NCBI GenBank assembly: GCA_000320545.1
Contig: ADNK01001076.1
Coordinates: 148,501-212,500 of the forward strand
DNA: 64,000 nucleotides
Source: Bigelowiella natans CCMP2755
Taxonomy: Eukaryota > Cercozoa > Chlorarachniophyceae
Reading direction: 5' to 3'
In this document: one piece after another, positions 1-17,310 of the stretch
Layout of the letters: each line of letters starts with the position of its first letter
Numbering within the stretch: the first letter of the stretch is position 1
Translations under genes and position numbers: made by a program
Notes under the pieces: generated by a model
What the model was told of the DNA's origin: nothing
Databases searched by the model: none
Seen by the model: the letters and a program-made list of their open reading frames with translations, nothing else

Positions 1-232
1 CCCCAATTGATATGAAGGGTGGCTAGGTGGCACTAGCTAGCTAGCTGTGATGCATGCTTTTGCAATTGTCTACATGTCATGACCTCAGCTAGCTCAGGGT
101 TTTTGTCACATTCATCAAACGTTTGAGAGAACTTAGGAATGTGATTTGAAGTCGTTGGTTGCAGCTGAGCGCGCATTGTCAGTCAAACAGTCTGTCATCC
201 GAACATTTCTGCGAAGTGTGACAGTGTCTGTG

Positions 233-269
<37 letters not shown>

Positions 270-1351
270 ATGACTAGCGCAACGTGCGGCAACTCGATCA
301 ACGTGCAGCATGTGCAAAATTTGCAGCTGTCATCATTGAAACCGCATCTAGATCGTGTCGCTTGACTGCGCACGAACTACATTTTTGTGTGTGTCCACAC
401 AGCCACAAGTCACATTTCAAAGGAGATCAGAAGTGCAAACATCATCATCACCATCATTGCATCGTTTTTGTCATCACGTCGCACGTGCTCAAATCAAAGT
501 TGTGTCTAATCTGAGCTAGTGAGGCACGATACATGCTGCATGCAGCATGCTCTAATGCTGTAAGCGAGTTCTCAATTCATTTGATTGATCTAATCACTCA
601 ATGTAACATGTGATCGCATCTAACAGTAGCGCATTTTGTTGTGACCGTAGTTACCGCTCATTAGGCGAGAGGCACCGGACCTGCAATCAGTTGATTTTCA
701 TATATCTGCTTGCTTGTGGCATTTTGGTGAATAATGATGTCCAAATCTCATGACTAAAAGCACTCTTTCATAGCTCTCAATGTTCCAGATTTTAAGACAA
801 ATCACAACATTGTAACTGGATCTGTCTTTTAATGAATGGTCCAACACTGCTTCCACAAACTGTAACAATGTGATCTTATGTGGTGTAGTTTGCATTTCCC
901 ATCCTCTAATTCCGAGTGAGCAAAAAGATGACAATATTGTTCTTGATTATGGAGAGATACTAGCATACTTAGTGCCTGCAATATGTGGTAGATGGACTCC
1001 CGTCTTTGGGCATGTTTGCCTATCATTTCCTGTTGTATTCGTTCACAACTCTTCATGTACCGAAGCAAAGTTGCAACTAAAGCTGCGATGACTATAAATT
1101 TCACTGGACGTCTTGAACCAATATCTACCCTGTAAGAGTGGGTATGAATCTGATGAACTCAATGTTCTAACAAAATAAAAAAACAAATATTCTCACAAGA
1201 AAAGGGCTGCATCTTCACATTTCATCAATTTTTCATTGAACGCTATTTCATGAGCCATCTGAAATTTTTGAATATGACATGAATAATTATTTAACTCTTT
1301 ATCATTGTAACTTACTTTTAAATTCGTTGACATTTACTTTCGATGTTTCTA
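1..1351. other. Spacer with GT microsatellite; no confident gene
   Basis: A GT dinucleotide run lies at about 235-268. Minus-strand frames exist at 829-1104 (91 aa, helical-looking) and 698-934, but neither joins to a neighbour through a splice pair I can support. I leave them as possible exon remnants only. Confidence 0.4.
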
Positions 1352-2218
1352 TCACCAGTTGCAACTTACTTTATCGATATTTTCACATGATAGCTGAGTT
1401 TTTACAATGGAATCCGGAAGATACTCTGCAATAACTCTGGAGAAAAGCTCTCGCGAATCTTTATGAGCCCAAGGGGTTTCCATAATTCTTCTCGAAGATT
1501 CTAGACTTTTGCTAATACTGGGTCTTTCTGCCATCTTCGTTGCGATAAACCTTGCTACAGCAAGACCTTCATGTTCTTGAGATTCAAGGTATGCAACTAA
1601 CTCGGGCATTAGACTTAATATCCGATTTTGTTCTCTACTTTCGAGCAATTCTTTTTGGTGTGCATTGTCTATTTATGCAAGTCTTCATTCAGTTACTTAA
1701 TCACTTAATTGTAATTCAATCTCACATACCTTGCTTCAGTTGCAAAGGATTTGACACAGAACAAACAATGTTTGCAGATGCTTCACAGCAATCGGGCAGA
1801 CTACTTTCGCACTCTAGATTTTTGGAAATTTCACTCGAAGACAGAGCGATAGCGAAGCAAAATAACAGTTCATCGTTTCCAAAATGTTCTGAATGACATT
1901 GTGATTGTCATGTCATTGTGTGAAGGTGATACGATCACTAATTACTATGCATGATTCCGAATTCAAAATCACATATTTGCACATTTGACATTCTTTAACT
2001 GCATCGCAAAAATAGATTTGAAGGTTGTCTTTGCATTCCGACATTCGAAGCAATGAATCATTGAAGCATTCAAACATTGATTACAATTAGACATGTAACA
2101 CGATGCGCAGACAACATGCTGCGCTGCACACGTGATAAATATTTTGCCTACCATTTTCGGTTTGCAAAATTTTTCGTGCTGCTTGAATAGCTGCTTTTGT
2201 GAGTCTTTCACCATCCAT
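1352..2218 (-). CDS. Unrecognised 180-aa protein, three exons
   Basis: I do not recognise this protein. Exons on the minus strand are 2218-2152, 1888-1730 and 1668-1352. Junctions are phase 1 with donors GTAGGC and GTATGT, and the sum is 543 nt, exactly 181 codons including the stop. The product starts MDGERLTKAAIQAARK, contains a Cys-rich middle (residues about 45-75) and ends in a helical, charged region with a motif AYLESQEHEG. An alternative continuous frame at 1969-2214 looks RING-like (CAAQHVVCASC), but it is intron read in the wrong phase under this model. The agreement of start, phases and stop makes the three-exon gene likely. Its function is unknown. Confidence 0.6.
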
Positions 2219-2246
2219 CACTTCAAAGGTGCTATGATCAGATGTG

Positions 2247-2248
<2 letters not shown>

Positions 2249-2285
<37 letters not shown>
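2249..2285. repeat. GA dinucleotide microsatellite
   Basis: Uninterrupted AG/GA run just upstream of the start of the minus-strand gene at 2218. Confidence 0.95.
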
Positions 2286-2286
<1 letters not shown>

Positions 2287-2594
2287 AGTATTTAGGTTCC
2301 AACTTTATTTTTTCGCCTGTTCCTTACTCCCCTCAAAACAAAGGCCAATTCCAATGGAAAAGTAGGCAATCTCAAGATAAACAAACAGCCACCACAAATT
2401 TGTGGAGCAATGCTGAAACGAAACACTTCTTTTTCGCAAAGATAGAGTTTTAGAACTAAGTTCCAGGGTCAACAATGGTAGTAAATGCAGGTGACAATTT
2501 TTGATGGTTCTGACTAAATTTCCGAAACAATCAATCGATTTGCTGCACGATCACTCTGCAAAGTCGAGTCAATGTCAATTCGAACTTACTTCCA

Positions 2595-3527
2595 GTGTGC
2601 AACTCATCACTACCTGTCATCATTCCCTCCTGCTGCAGACATTGTGCAACTCATTCCATTAGCAGCTGCGGTGTATGCGCGACTCCCAACAGAGGAACGA
2701 ATGCGATAGACGACGTACGCCAAAAATTCACATGCACAATCGAGATGAGCGGACCACCCTTCACCACTGCTATTGATTGTGCTGGGAGGGCCAAGATGCA
2801 TTTTAGGAGACATCTATGGGCTCCAATTTCTCCAAATCGAGAAAAGATTGTAATGTACTTTCGAACTCCAACTCCAATTTGCACTGAAAAGGAATTCAAG
2901 ATGAGCGTGCAAGATGATGGGAAAATTTCCTTCGAAACTCCTCAGAAGGAAGCAAAACAGCAACATGATGCCACCAGCACCAATTGGAGACCTCCACCAC
3001 CAGCTGGAAGATCAATGATTACACGTACACTGGAATGCAACAATTTCGTCTACTTCTTACAATCTTTGGAGAATCAATGTGTCTTTGAAATCAATTGTGG
3101 TATTCAAGTACATGAAGCCTTCCCCACATTAAGATCTTGGTATCATTGTGAGAAAAGACCATCAATCAGCATATCAAATTACGTGCAGCGAATCTGCACC
3201 AACATTGATCTTGAGTCTACAGTTTTTGTGAGCACCCTTATTTACATTTACAGGCTCCTGAAAGGAGGACATGTTGCCTTCAATCTTCTCACCATGCACC
3301 GCCTCACAGTCGTGGCTTTGCTCATTGCAAGCAAGTTCCATGATGACAACCACTGTTCTAATAAGTCATTTGCAGATGTGGGAGGAATGAGCTTGGAAGA
3401 AATTAATGCATCTGAAATAGACTTCTTGTTTCGCATTCAATTCGACCTCAAAATATCAAAATCGACGTATGAAACATATCGTATTCTCATAGCGCGATAC
3501 AAAGAAAGTCATCAGTTTATAAATTAG
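2595..3527 (+). CDS. PHO80/cyclin P-U-like cyclin
   Basis: An open frame of 310 codons whose C-terminal half is a cyclin box of the PHO80 / cyclin P-U family. Such cyclins bind a PHO85-type CDK and act in phosphate signalling or cell-cycle control. The match runs from about residue 190 to 295: RPSISISNYVQRI, then STLIYIYRLL, then TMHRLTVVALLIASKFHDD, then FADVGGMSLEEIN and EIDFLFRIQFDL. This is the helix order and spacing of the family, including the invariant LIASKFHDD and GG(M/V)S positions. The first 160 residues are low in recognisable motifs. The start could be the ATG at 2595 or an internal ATG near 2745. The gene appears single-exon here, unlike its neighbours. The family assignment is strong; the partner kinase is inferred. 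Confidence 0.85.
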   Translation: MCNSSLPVIIPSCCRHCATHSISSCGVCATPNRGTNAIDDVRQKFTCTIEMSGPPFTTAIDCAGRAKMHFRRHLWAPISPNREKIVMYFRTPTPICTEKEFKMSVQDDGKISFETPQKEAKQQHDATSTNWRPPPPAGRSMITRTLECNNFVYFLQSLENQCVFEINCGIQVHEAFPTLRSWYHCEKRPSISISNYVQRICTNIDLESTVFVSTLIYIYRLLKGGHVAFNLLTMHRLTVVALLIASKFHDDNHCSNKSFADVGGMSLEEINASEIDFLFRIQFDLKISKSTYETYRILIARYKESHQFIN

Positions 3528-4473
3528 GATTGGAAAAAAGGATCAAAATGTCAGCGGTCATTGCTACAAGTAGTGTTGAAATGACAGATAGCTAGACTAG
3601 TACAATGCTCAAACCAAAGCTCATTTGCACTTTGTGTCCCGTGGAAAGCGACTTAGCTTGATTTTTCATTGAGAGCTAGACCAGAGACGATGAGGCGTTG
3701 TCACATTTGAGCATAGCCATGCATGCATGCGTCGCATTGTTCACAGGCTATTGCTCTAGCTTACACTGTGCACAATCGTTGTGGTAGGTGGCACGTGAGA
3801 ATGATGTGAGCGACTGGAGGCGCTAGTCATGACAATGCAATGCCACGAATGAAATCAAAGAACGAAGCATTCGGGTTAATGTTGCACATCGCTAGATGTT
3901 CCGCATGAACCTGGCCAACATGCATGACTAGAGGTGTCTGCCTCGCAGTGCACATGCATGTCTAGATGTGTGCATGTACGTAGCCTCGAGCATAATGAGC
4001 TTGATTGGAAAGTTGAACACATGTGATTGACCATTTTTACTCACGCGCGACTCATGCATGGCAAAATGAAGCGATTCTGCAGCTATTTTAGCAGTTTTTG
4101 CAGGCCGCACAAAATCAGAAATGCGTATCGACGTCACATTGCTGTCGATCTACATAGGCATTTTATGATGTAATTCCAATAATGCAAATGTGCTGCATTC
4201 AGTTGGTGCACAATGATGCAATGTGTCCTTAATTTCATAGATTTCTTCTAATGTCCTCGATCGACATAAAGCTATGATAATATCTAGTTCATGCTATGCT
4301 GATTAACTGCCATGGTTAAATTAAATAAAAATGCAAAGCAAAGTGGAAGAAAATATCTTCATCACCTAAAAGCTTTGGTAAAAAAGAGGACCTACCATTA
4401 GCTCGTCTTTTGGTGCAATCTAGGTTGAGCTATTTCATAATCGTAACGACTCCCAGCTTCCGTATCTTCATTG
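3528..4473. other. Spacer, TGCA-rich in its first part
   Basis: No supported gene. The stretch 3660-4140 contains many CATG, GCAT and CTAG words like the gene-poor islands elsewhere in the window. From 4200 on it is AT-rich. At 4398-4502 a minus-strand frame (ending LHQKTS) looks protein-like. Its phase does not fit the preceding exon of the next gene, so it is noted there as an alternative. Confidence 0.4.
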
Positions 4474-5095
4474 TCAGTATCCAAAGTAAATCCAAGTGGA
4501 TACTAACCACCTGATGATCATTTTTGATGATAACAATATTCACATATGATTATTCATTCACATATGATTATTTATTTGCAATTAAAGTGGATATAAAACC
4601 AGAGTTTGCTTAATCATATTAAAAGGTTACAAAATTATCTATTGTTACAATATAGAGTGTTCACGCACTTTTAAGTACCGTCGTCCTCGAGACAAAAGAG
4701 GAGGTTAGAGAAATCATCTGATCCAGGCGAAACGAGAGAAACACAGGGAATTTCGAACCTGGAGTTATTTGATATAACTTTGTTAAGAATTCTACTATTA
4801 TCGAAGAAAAGCTTCAGATCGACCTGGGTTCCAGCATTGTTCTTATAGAAGAAGATTTGGCTGCACTACTTAAAGCCGATGTTGATAGAGTTGCTGCTGT
4901 TGTCATTGTCGTCGCCCTCCTTTTTGTAGTACTTAAATGACTTGGAAGCACAGGGGATGTTGACGGTGATGGAATGGACGAGTTTGTCACTATTTTCCAC
5001 GAAGTTGGGGCTTGTGAAGGCTTTTCGGCCAGGGAGTGATAGTGTTTTGTTCTTCTCAACGAGGCGCTTATTCTTCTGCTGATGAAGGCACTCAT
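4474..5095 (-). CDS. Small protein with mitochondrial-type presequence
   Basis: Minus-strand exons 5095-4824, 4758-4679 and 4502-4474 join in phase (272+80+29 nt = 127 codons). The N-terminus MSAFISRRISASLRRTKHYH is Arg/Ser-rich with no acidic residue, the classical look of a cleaved mitochondrial targeting peptide. It is followed by a Ser/Thr/Pro-rich linker, then FEIPCVSLVSPGSDDF and an acidic end. I do not recognise the mature domain. The last exon is uncertain. The phase-consistent reading ends VSTWIYFGY, whereas another frame of the same exon, ending at 4398, reads DTDNEDTEAGSRYDYE and would also look natural. A cDNA would decide. The start is the first Met after stops. Confidence 0.55.
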
Positions 5096-5781
5096 GATTG
5101 GGCGCAGATGCGCAATGTGCCTGCCGCTCTGCCCGTGTGGACCTTGCTAATGATAAATTGCCCTCAGATTTTGAAAGAAGACAAAGTTTATTTACCCGAA
5201 AAACATATAAATCCTACGTCATAGAATTTTTGGTAGAAGATGTAAATTAATTAGTTAGTTAGTTAGTTAGTTAATCTTTTCGCGCCCTTGACTTCCCAGC
5301 TATGTTGTTACACCGAAGTGATTTTCATAGTGGATGTTGTCTCATAACGGACATTAGTTAGAAAGGAGTTAAATATCTAAGGATAAAAAATCAGGATATA
5401 TTGTCGATAAAATGCGAGAAGTAATAATAACAACAGTAACAACAATGATAGATCAAAATGTTCCCCAATGATTGATCTTGAAGAACACAACTCATGTTAC
5501 GACAGGAAGAACAGTAGCGGAGAGGGAGGAAGGGAACAAAGAAGAACGAGTACTCGTTTTCATAATCGACCTTTGCGAGCGAGCTCATGGTGACGGAAAT
5601 CATTACCTCCACTATTTAATTTCTAAAAAATGCATGTTCAACGAATACACTATCTTAGCGAAAAAGTCGCCGCCGCCGACGGGGAGCAGTACCACGAAAT
5701 GATGGTCGTCGGAAGGCAATATCATCGTCAAAAAACATTAATCGAAGGAAATTATTTGCGCGCAACCGCAAAAGAAGGAGG
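5096..5781. other. Spacer between divergent genes
   Basis: This is intergenic between the minus-strand gene starting at 5095 and the chromodomain gene. It contains tandem TTAG copies at about 5252-5272. A 90-codon frame at 5630-5902 overlaps the first chromodomain exon in another phase and is not proposed as coding. Confidence 0.5.
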
Positions 5782-6201
5782 ATGCAAACTGATCAGACAG
5801 CACCACCACCACCACACAAGATCGAGAGAAGATACTATGTTGAACGAATCCTCCAAGCAAGGAAAACAAAGGATGGCAAAATCAATCTCTTACAGGACAT
5901 AGATGGTAATCCAATCCAAAGTGTAGTCAAGAGTTGTATTGCTGGAGTTCTTTACCTCATTAGGGGTCATCACATTGGGGTTGTTCTTCTTTTCAGAGTT
6001 GAAGGATCCCTACGCAGATATTGAGTATCTCATAAAGTGGAAGGGGTACGATAGCACTCATAACACTTGGGAGCCAGCACAGAATCTTAATCATGATCTT
6101 CTCAAGCGCGTCCACGAGGGCTCCGGTAATAATGATATCAAGAAAAATTAGACAAGGAAGAGGGCTTGTATTCACACACGCGCGCGCGCGCGCACACACA
6201 T

Positions 6202-6248
<47 letters not shown>

Positions 6249-8982
6249 CTGTGTTGAATCTGAAACTTTTAAAAGCAAATTTATTGGAAATCTGATATAA
6301 TGTAGCTGACTGCCCGGCGAAACCTGTTCCAAAGGATACTCGAGCAATCCTCATTGATTTTGATGTTGATACAACACAAATCGAACTATCTACTGAGAAT
6401 AGCCACGACTCAGATTTTGAAGAACTCAAACAGTAAGTACTAAAGTTACATTTACCGTTATACAGTAGACTTACATGGTATCAAAACAGATGCCTCTTGT
6501 GCTATGGGTTGGATGACGATATGGTAACCTGTAAAGACTGCGATTCATCCTATCATGTGGATTGTCTCAGAGAGAAAGTTAATACAACTACAATCAAGTC
6601 TGGTGGTTGGAAGTACGTGCTCTATATCGTTCCTCTCTCTCTCACATGTCATGCAATATCCATCAGCACTCGCGTGATACATTTTTGGCTTTTTCATATG
6701 ACTGTGAGAGAATAATAAACCCTGAACAACTCATTTCAGTAGCCTTCCTAATTTGAATTCTGCCCTATCTAGATGCATCAAATGCAGCACGATCAACTCA
6801 GAAGATCCTTCTTCTCTGGTATATTTATTGTAGCTTTCAATTTGTTCATACTATAATATATGTATGATGATGAAATGCCTCCGCGTAATTGGTGATTGAC
6901 AGAGGAAGAAAAAAAGGCAGCGATGTACTCCTGTTCCAGCACAAACTAGTTCTACAAAACAACTTCGATCAAAGGCGAAAGTGATAGAGACTACAAGAAA
7001 AAAAAAAAAGTTTTATTGCGATAAGTGTAACAAATATTTCCGAGGAATCCAGGTAGTAGTCGGCAAAAATAGTAAATTTTACTACTAATATCATGTCAAT
7101 TGTTGGACATCTTAATTTTGGGAGGTAATGTGAGAATGTTATTATCTTCACATTTTCCCCTTAATCTATCTCACAGGGCTATACTCGTCACGTGCACATG
7201 CACATAGAAAAAAAAAAGGCAAAATCACCTCGTTCTGCGAAAACTACTGCATCATCACACGTCGAATCGTCGTCGTCGTCTCCACTATGGAAAAGGGGTC
7301 TTCTTGTTGCTGCGGAATCGTCGTCGTCGTCGTCTTTACCAGCAGCAGGCACTGGTTCGGAACTCCCGTTGCTGCTCAAAACAGTAATGCCCGAGTCACA
7401 AATAGTTGGTTCAAATGATGGTGCTGCTTCTTCTTCGCCTTCAACTACAACGACGATGATATCGTCATCCAAGCAAGAAGTTGGTCAAGAAATGAAGCGA
7501 CGTCTGTCCTATTGCCAAATGTGCAATAAGTACTATAGAGGACGTCAAGCCTTCTTGGATCACGTGAAACTTCATCATAGAGGGGTAGGTAGTAGGCAGC
7601 CAGAGATTGCATACACTTGCTGCAATTCGAACATGTTGTGCCCATGTTTTCCACCCATTGATTTGTTGTCTAATTCCTAATCTTCTTTGTATTAGTCGTC
7701 AATTCATGCGAAGTGTGGCGTGAATATGTTTGCTGCTGGTTCATCATCGTCCAACGGAGGAGCTGTGGCTCCCTCAGAACCTGCTGCTGGGCTATTGGAC
7801 AAACGTCAACTTGCGGCGGCAGCAGCAGCAGATTCTACAACGACTTCAATACAGAGAGCGTCGTCAGAGAAACGAGTCGATAGAGAAGGCAAAAATTCTG
7901 ATTTTGAAAGATATGTAAGAACGATGTTGCATACTGCAACGTCGACAGAAATAAAGCCGTCCTTGGTACTTAGAAAGGGAGGAGTCACTAGAGATTTGGG
8001 AAAAAGTCATTTTCGCGCCCTAACTGATGATGATCCATCTCAACACAACAGCCAGGATGATCCAAATACAAGAAAAGCTTTCATGCTGCCTCCCAAACAA
8101 TCAACAATGAGGGAGGAAAAGAAAGAGTCTCCTCCTCCTCCAGCTGATGACTCTGCTGAATCAAAAATAATAAGTGCGAAGTATCGTTCATCATCAATGA
8201 CCCCATTACCCCAGCGTACGGCAGGTCACACAAGTGACTCCCATTCCCACTACCATCTACAACAACATCTGCAAAAGCAACGATTCATGAAGAACGATGG
8301 ATTTGGACACAGGGGGGGGGTTAACGAAATTGATAGTAGTAAACACACGAACAGCTCAACAATGCTGTCTTCTTCCCCTTCGTTATCATCATCATCGCAA
8401 TCCTCGTCGTATTCAGTCCAGATTGGGTCTATCAGGCTCAACGTTACTGCATCCAAAAAAATAAGGTACTAGGAAGGACGTATCCCCTTTTTACGACGAC
8501 TGTGGTTCTTCTCATACTCTCTTCTTGTTTCTGAAAACATCATCTTCTTCTCCTCCTTCTTCTTCTTTTTCTATTCAGAACCATCAAAGAACTTCATTCA
8601 GAGATTCGTAACAGAGCGAGAAGACACCCTGTTCTTCAGTACTTTTTCACACCTAGCACGATGGCACTAGCCAACCCGATATACACCATGGCTGAGTACG
8701 GAGCTCCTCGTCCATCCGAAGGAATAATTGGGTACGTCGTACTAGTGCATCATCTCTCTGAGTAGTACTTAGTTTTGCCAAGAAAGCAAGTTTTCGGTGT
8801 GGTATCTGACCATTAGTAACATCACAAGGTGCGATTTGCTGGAATTGAAACTTGGAAGCTTGGAAGGTCCATATTTGGATGAAAGAGATCCCATTGATTG
8901 GGTTGTACGACGAGGAGAAATCGTCTCTGTTGAAGTATCTGAAAGAAAAGGTGGGATTCATTTTACTTTGGTTGTCGAGACA

Positions 8983-9021
<39 letters not shown>

Positions 9022-9138
9022 TGTGTTAACTTGTTGCAACAAATTAGGGAGAGCAGCTGTGCCTTTTCTCCTTTCCAGCTGTCAGGAAGACCTCATTCAT
9101 GTAAGCGATTAAATTGTACAAATAGAGATGTGCAGTGA
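5782..9138 (+). CDS. Chromodomain-PHD-C2H2 zinc finger protein, ten exons
   Basis: A chromatin-binding protein of about 783 aa. Exons: 5782-5905, 5997-6125, 6306-6432, 6490-6612, 6773-6818, 6903-7052, 7177-7584, 7696-8465, 8579-8731, 8817-9138. All junctions are GT-AG and in phase. A chromodomain spans the first intron: [10 protein letters not shown], then [20 protein letters not shown] (residues about 15-70). It has the aromatic positions that read methyl-lysine. A PHD finger is built across exons 4-5 (C-x2-C, C-x2-C, H-x2-C, C-x2-C; about 128-175). Two C2H2 fingers share the core CNKY(F/Y)RG; the first is split by an intron. The rest is Ser/Ala-rich and probably disordered. The 3' end is uncertain: the last frame runs through a GT repeat, and splicing from about 8959 would give another C-terminus. 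The likely role is nuclear histone reading plus DNA binding; the target is unknown. Confidence 0.78.
6174..6246. repeat. Compound CG/CA/GA microsatellite in an intron
   Basis: Alternating CG, then CA, then a long GA run, entirely inside the second intron of the chromodomain gene (6126-6305). Confidence 0.9.
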
Positions 9139-10699
9139 AATATGTAAGTATTGCGATATATAATGAATATTGTAACATTAGAAATTACCAATACTGTGAA
9201 AAATCTCTATAAATTCATTTTACTGTGTGCGATGAATGCTTAATAGACGTGTTTGGTGCATTCTGGATGGCGCCACCAAAGCGTATGTCTGCATGGCATG
9301 TGTGCATACTGTGCATATGCTATGTGGTTGATGCGTAGCAGCGTGAACAGCGTCTCATGCTGGCATGCTGGTGCTCACATGAAGCCAATTAGAGCAGCAG
9401 TCTCGCTAGCTCGGCCATCACTGTATGCGTGCTGCTGCGTTGGATGGATCGAGCAATGGACAGACTTCTAGCTAGCTAGCTAGACGTGTGCATTGAACGG
9501 ATGCAATGCAAGTGAACAAATTACACTAGCTAGCTAGTGCAGTGTAGTCCGATCCGGCCACCAATCTGCTAGATGCACATCTAGAGACAAAATGCGTGTG
9601 TGCATGTAGCCTGCATGCACGTGCGCATTGTGGACGTGCACAGAATCGCAAAAAGTGCTTTGGCACAGCGCGTGCGCACGTCAAGGCGGCCATGCTAGCA
9701 TGTGCGGAATGGTGCACCCTGTGCATGCTGCGTGAAAACATGAACCCAACCATCATGCACACATGCATAGCTAATGCGGCAGCAACAAGTGCAAGACCAT
9801 GCAACCAACACTGCTGTGTGACGCTATGAGCACACGCTATAGCACGCTCAATGCGCAATGGCTACGTGAGCACGCACAATGCGCATTGTTCACATGACCG
9901 CTGTGGCCGCTCTAGCCGCTGCTTTGCATGGCTACATTGGGATGACTGTTGATCGAAAAGATTTAATCACTTCATTGCATATCCGTCTTACATGTGCCGC
10001 ATGCGCGCATCGCACCTCGCATTCTGCGCATGATTGATAGCAGAGACAAGTAGATGCAGCATGAGCGCTGTCGTAGCCGCTGCTCATTTGCATGGCTACG
10101 TACATTGGGATGATCATTGAATAGATTTAATCTTTTCATTACATCGATATATATTCGTCTCGCATCATGTTATCATGTTGCATGCAGAGTATAATGGATC
10201 GAGCACAGCCTGGCGTGCCAACTGTTGCTGCTAGGCGTCGTGTATGTACATGTACGTGCACGATGGCTCAGGCGCAGTATAGTAAATTGCATCTATGTAA
10301 TATTTCGCCCTCGGCTACGGCTATGCTGCGCATGGTGTACATCTGCTAGGTATCGTGCATTGCATTGCTGCATCATGCATGCATGGTTTCTCTCATGAGA
10401 GTGCTCGTTGTACTATTTAAAATTCCATGGTTGCTTGATCTATTTGAAATACTATCGCCATCGACTTCCTTGTCCACGAAGCACTTTATTGTCCATGGGT
10501 TGTTGTTTCTCCTTCGTTTGTTGTTTGGATAGAAATTTTTCTACTCCAAATCCTAAGAAATAAATAGATTAAAGAGAAAGACGATGATGACAAAATGACT
10601 TACATCATCTTCCATGTAGTGCAGAATAATGCAAAGCACATGTAACATAAAAAAAAAAACATATTACGGCGATGCTTTGCATTTCATATACAGTCCCTT
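9139..10699. other. Gene-poor TGCA/CATG/CTAG-rich island
   Basis: From about 9250 to 10400 the sequence changes character. It has more G+C, many GCATGC, CTAGCTAG and TGCGCA palindromic words, and few stop codons. Overlapping frames of 60-110 codons lie on both strands and none resembles a protein. From 10430 to 10699 it returns to AT-rich flank, forming the 3' side of the tubulin ligase-like gene. Confidence 0.55.
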
Positions 10700-16294
<5,595 letters not shown>

Positions 16295-16632
16295 CTGGTG
16301 ATGATTGAGGGTCTGAGTGGTCCAGCAAACATACACTCTTTACTTCCGGGTAAGAAAGAAATAATGGACACGCCAACACACCTTGATTTCCCTGTAAAAT
16401 CCTCCCTTCATTCTTCAGTTATGATACTCCTGGCTTGATGCGGAACAATATCGTTTCCTCCTACTCTGGCCATCAATCAAGCTTCCATAATTTGTGAAAG
16501 AAGTGCTTGGATTGTAACGTAGGTGTTAGTTAGTTATTCTAGTCGCACCATTGACTTCCCCGGTATTTCAGTTCACCGACTTATAACTACAACTAGATCT
16601 AGTTAGTTCTAGTCGCATCCGTTGCGAGTACT

Positions 16633-16665
<33 letters not shown>

Positions 16666-17020
16666 GTTTCAAAACTTTTCAATTTTGGTTAGTCTACAAA
16701 GTCTAGAAGTTATGCCTTTGATTTCTAAACTTATCTGCCATGAGACAACATCCACTACAAAAATCGTTTCGGTGAATCAATCAATGTACGAGCTACTGGA
16801 ACAATTAACAAACTTCGACTTCGAGCGACAGAGTTTGAGCAGAGCTTTGGTCAGGATGGATGCGTTGTGACGACCTGCCCTAATGGGATCTGTTCAATTG
16901 GAAGTGACGGGTGTCACTAGCAAAAGACAACAAAAAAGACAAGTCGCAAGAACAAAAGAGAATTGCCGGGCGTGCTTTTTCAGACAGCGATTTTGCAACC
17001 TGGTTTTCACACCAGTGAGT
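16295..17020. other. 5' flank of the TTLL1-like gene with CAA repeat
   Basis: This should hold the first coding exon and promoter of the minus-strand TTLL1-like gene, but I found no convincing ATG exon. A (CAA)n tract at about 16630-16663 encodes poly-Gln only in an unsupported plus-strand frame (16622-16870). Confidence 0.4.
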
Positions 17021-17310
17021 AAGTCATGCCTTTTTGGCAAACCAGCTGGTTGATTTGCTAGTCACAGTCCTCACTGAAGCCAGTTCGAGGCACTGCATTT
17101 TGCACACTGCAAATGTCTTGCAACATTTTGGAAATGTAGTTCTTCATCATTGTTTCATTGAGTCCTCGTTTTCAGCTCGAGGTAGTTCAAGGCACTGCGT
17201 TTCGTGCACTGCAAGTGTCTTGCAACGTTTTGGAAATGTGGTTTGTCATCATTGTTCTTTGTTCATTGTTCGAGGCAAGTGTCATGCAACACTTTGGAAG
17301 TGCAGTCGAT
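17021..17310 (+). repeat. Dispersed repeat, copy A, with internal tandem subunits
   Basis: Positions 17021-17160 match the reverse complement of 57061-57198 at roughly nine bases in ten over about 138 nt, judged by eye. Within 17082-17310 a subunit recurs about three times. It begins TTC(G/A)AGGCACTGC, runs through a TCTTGCAAC(A/G) core to TTTGGAAATG, and ends TCATCATTGTTTCATTG. The subunit core recurs near 56672-56725 and 57475-57575. The matching protein frames on the two strands reflect the repeat, not a gene. Confidence 0.8.

Noticed and set aside
1969-2214. Minus-strand frame with RING-like spacing (CAAQHVVCASC ... CFEC)
   Set aside because: The three-exon model uses the same DNA in another phase with a clean start, donor and stop. 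The RING reading would join the next exon through a stop codon.
4800-5040. Plus-strand reading with a calcium-loop-like GDVDGDGMDEF segment
   Set aside because: The opposite strand gives a full-length exon with a mitochondrial-type presequence and correct phase to the next exon. The plus reading needs a 28-nt intron and still stops at once.
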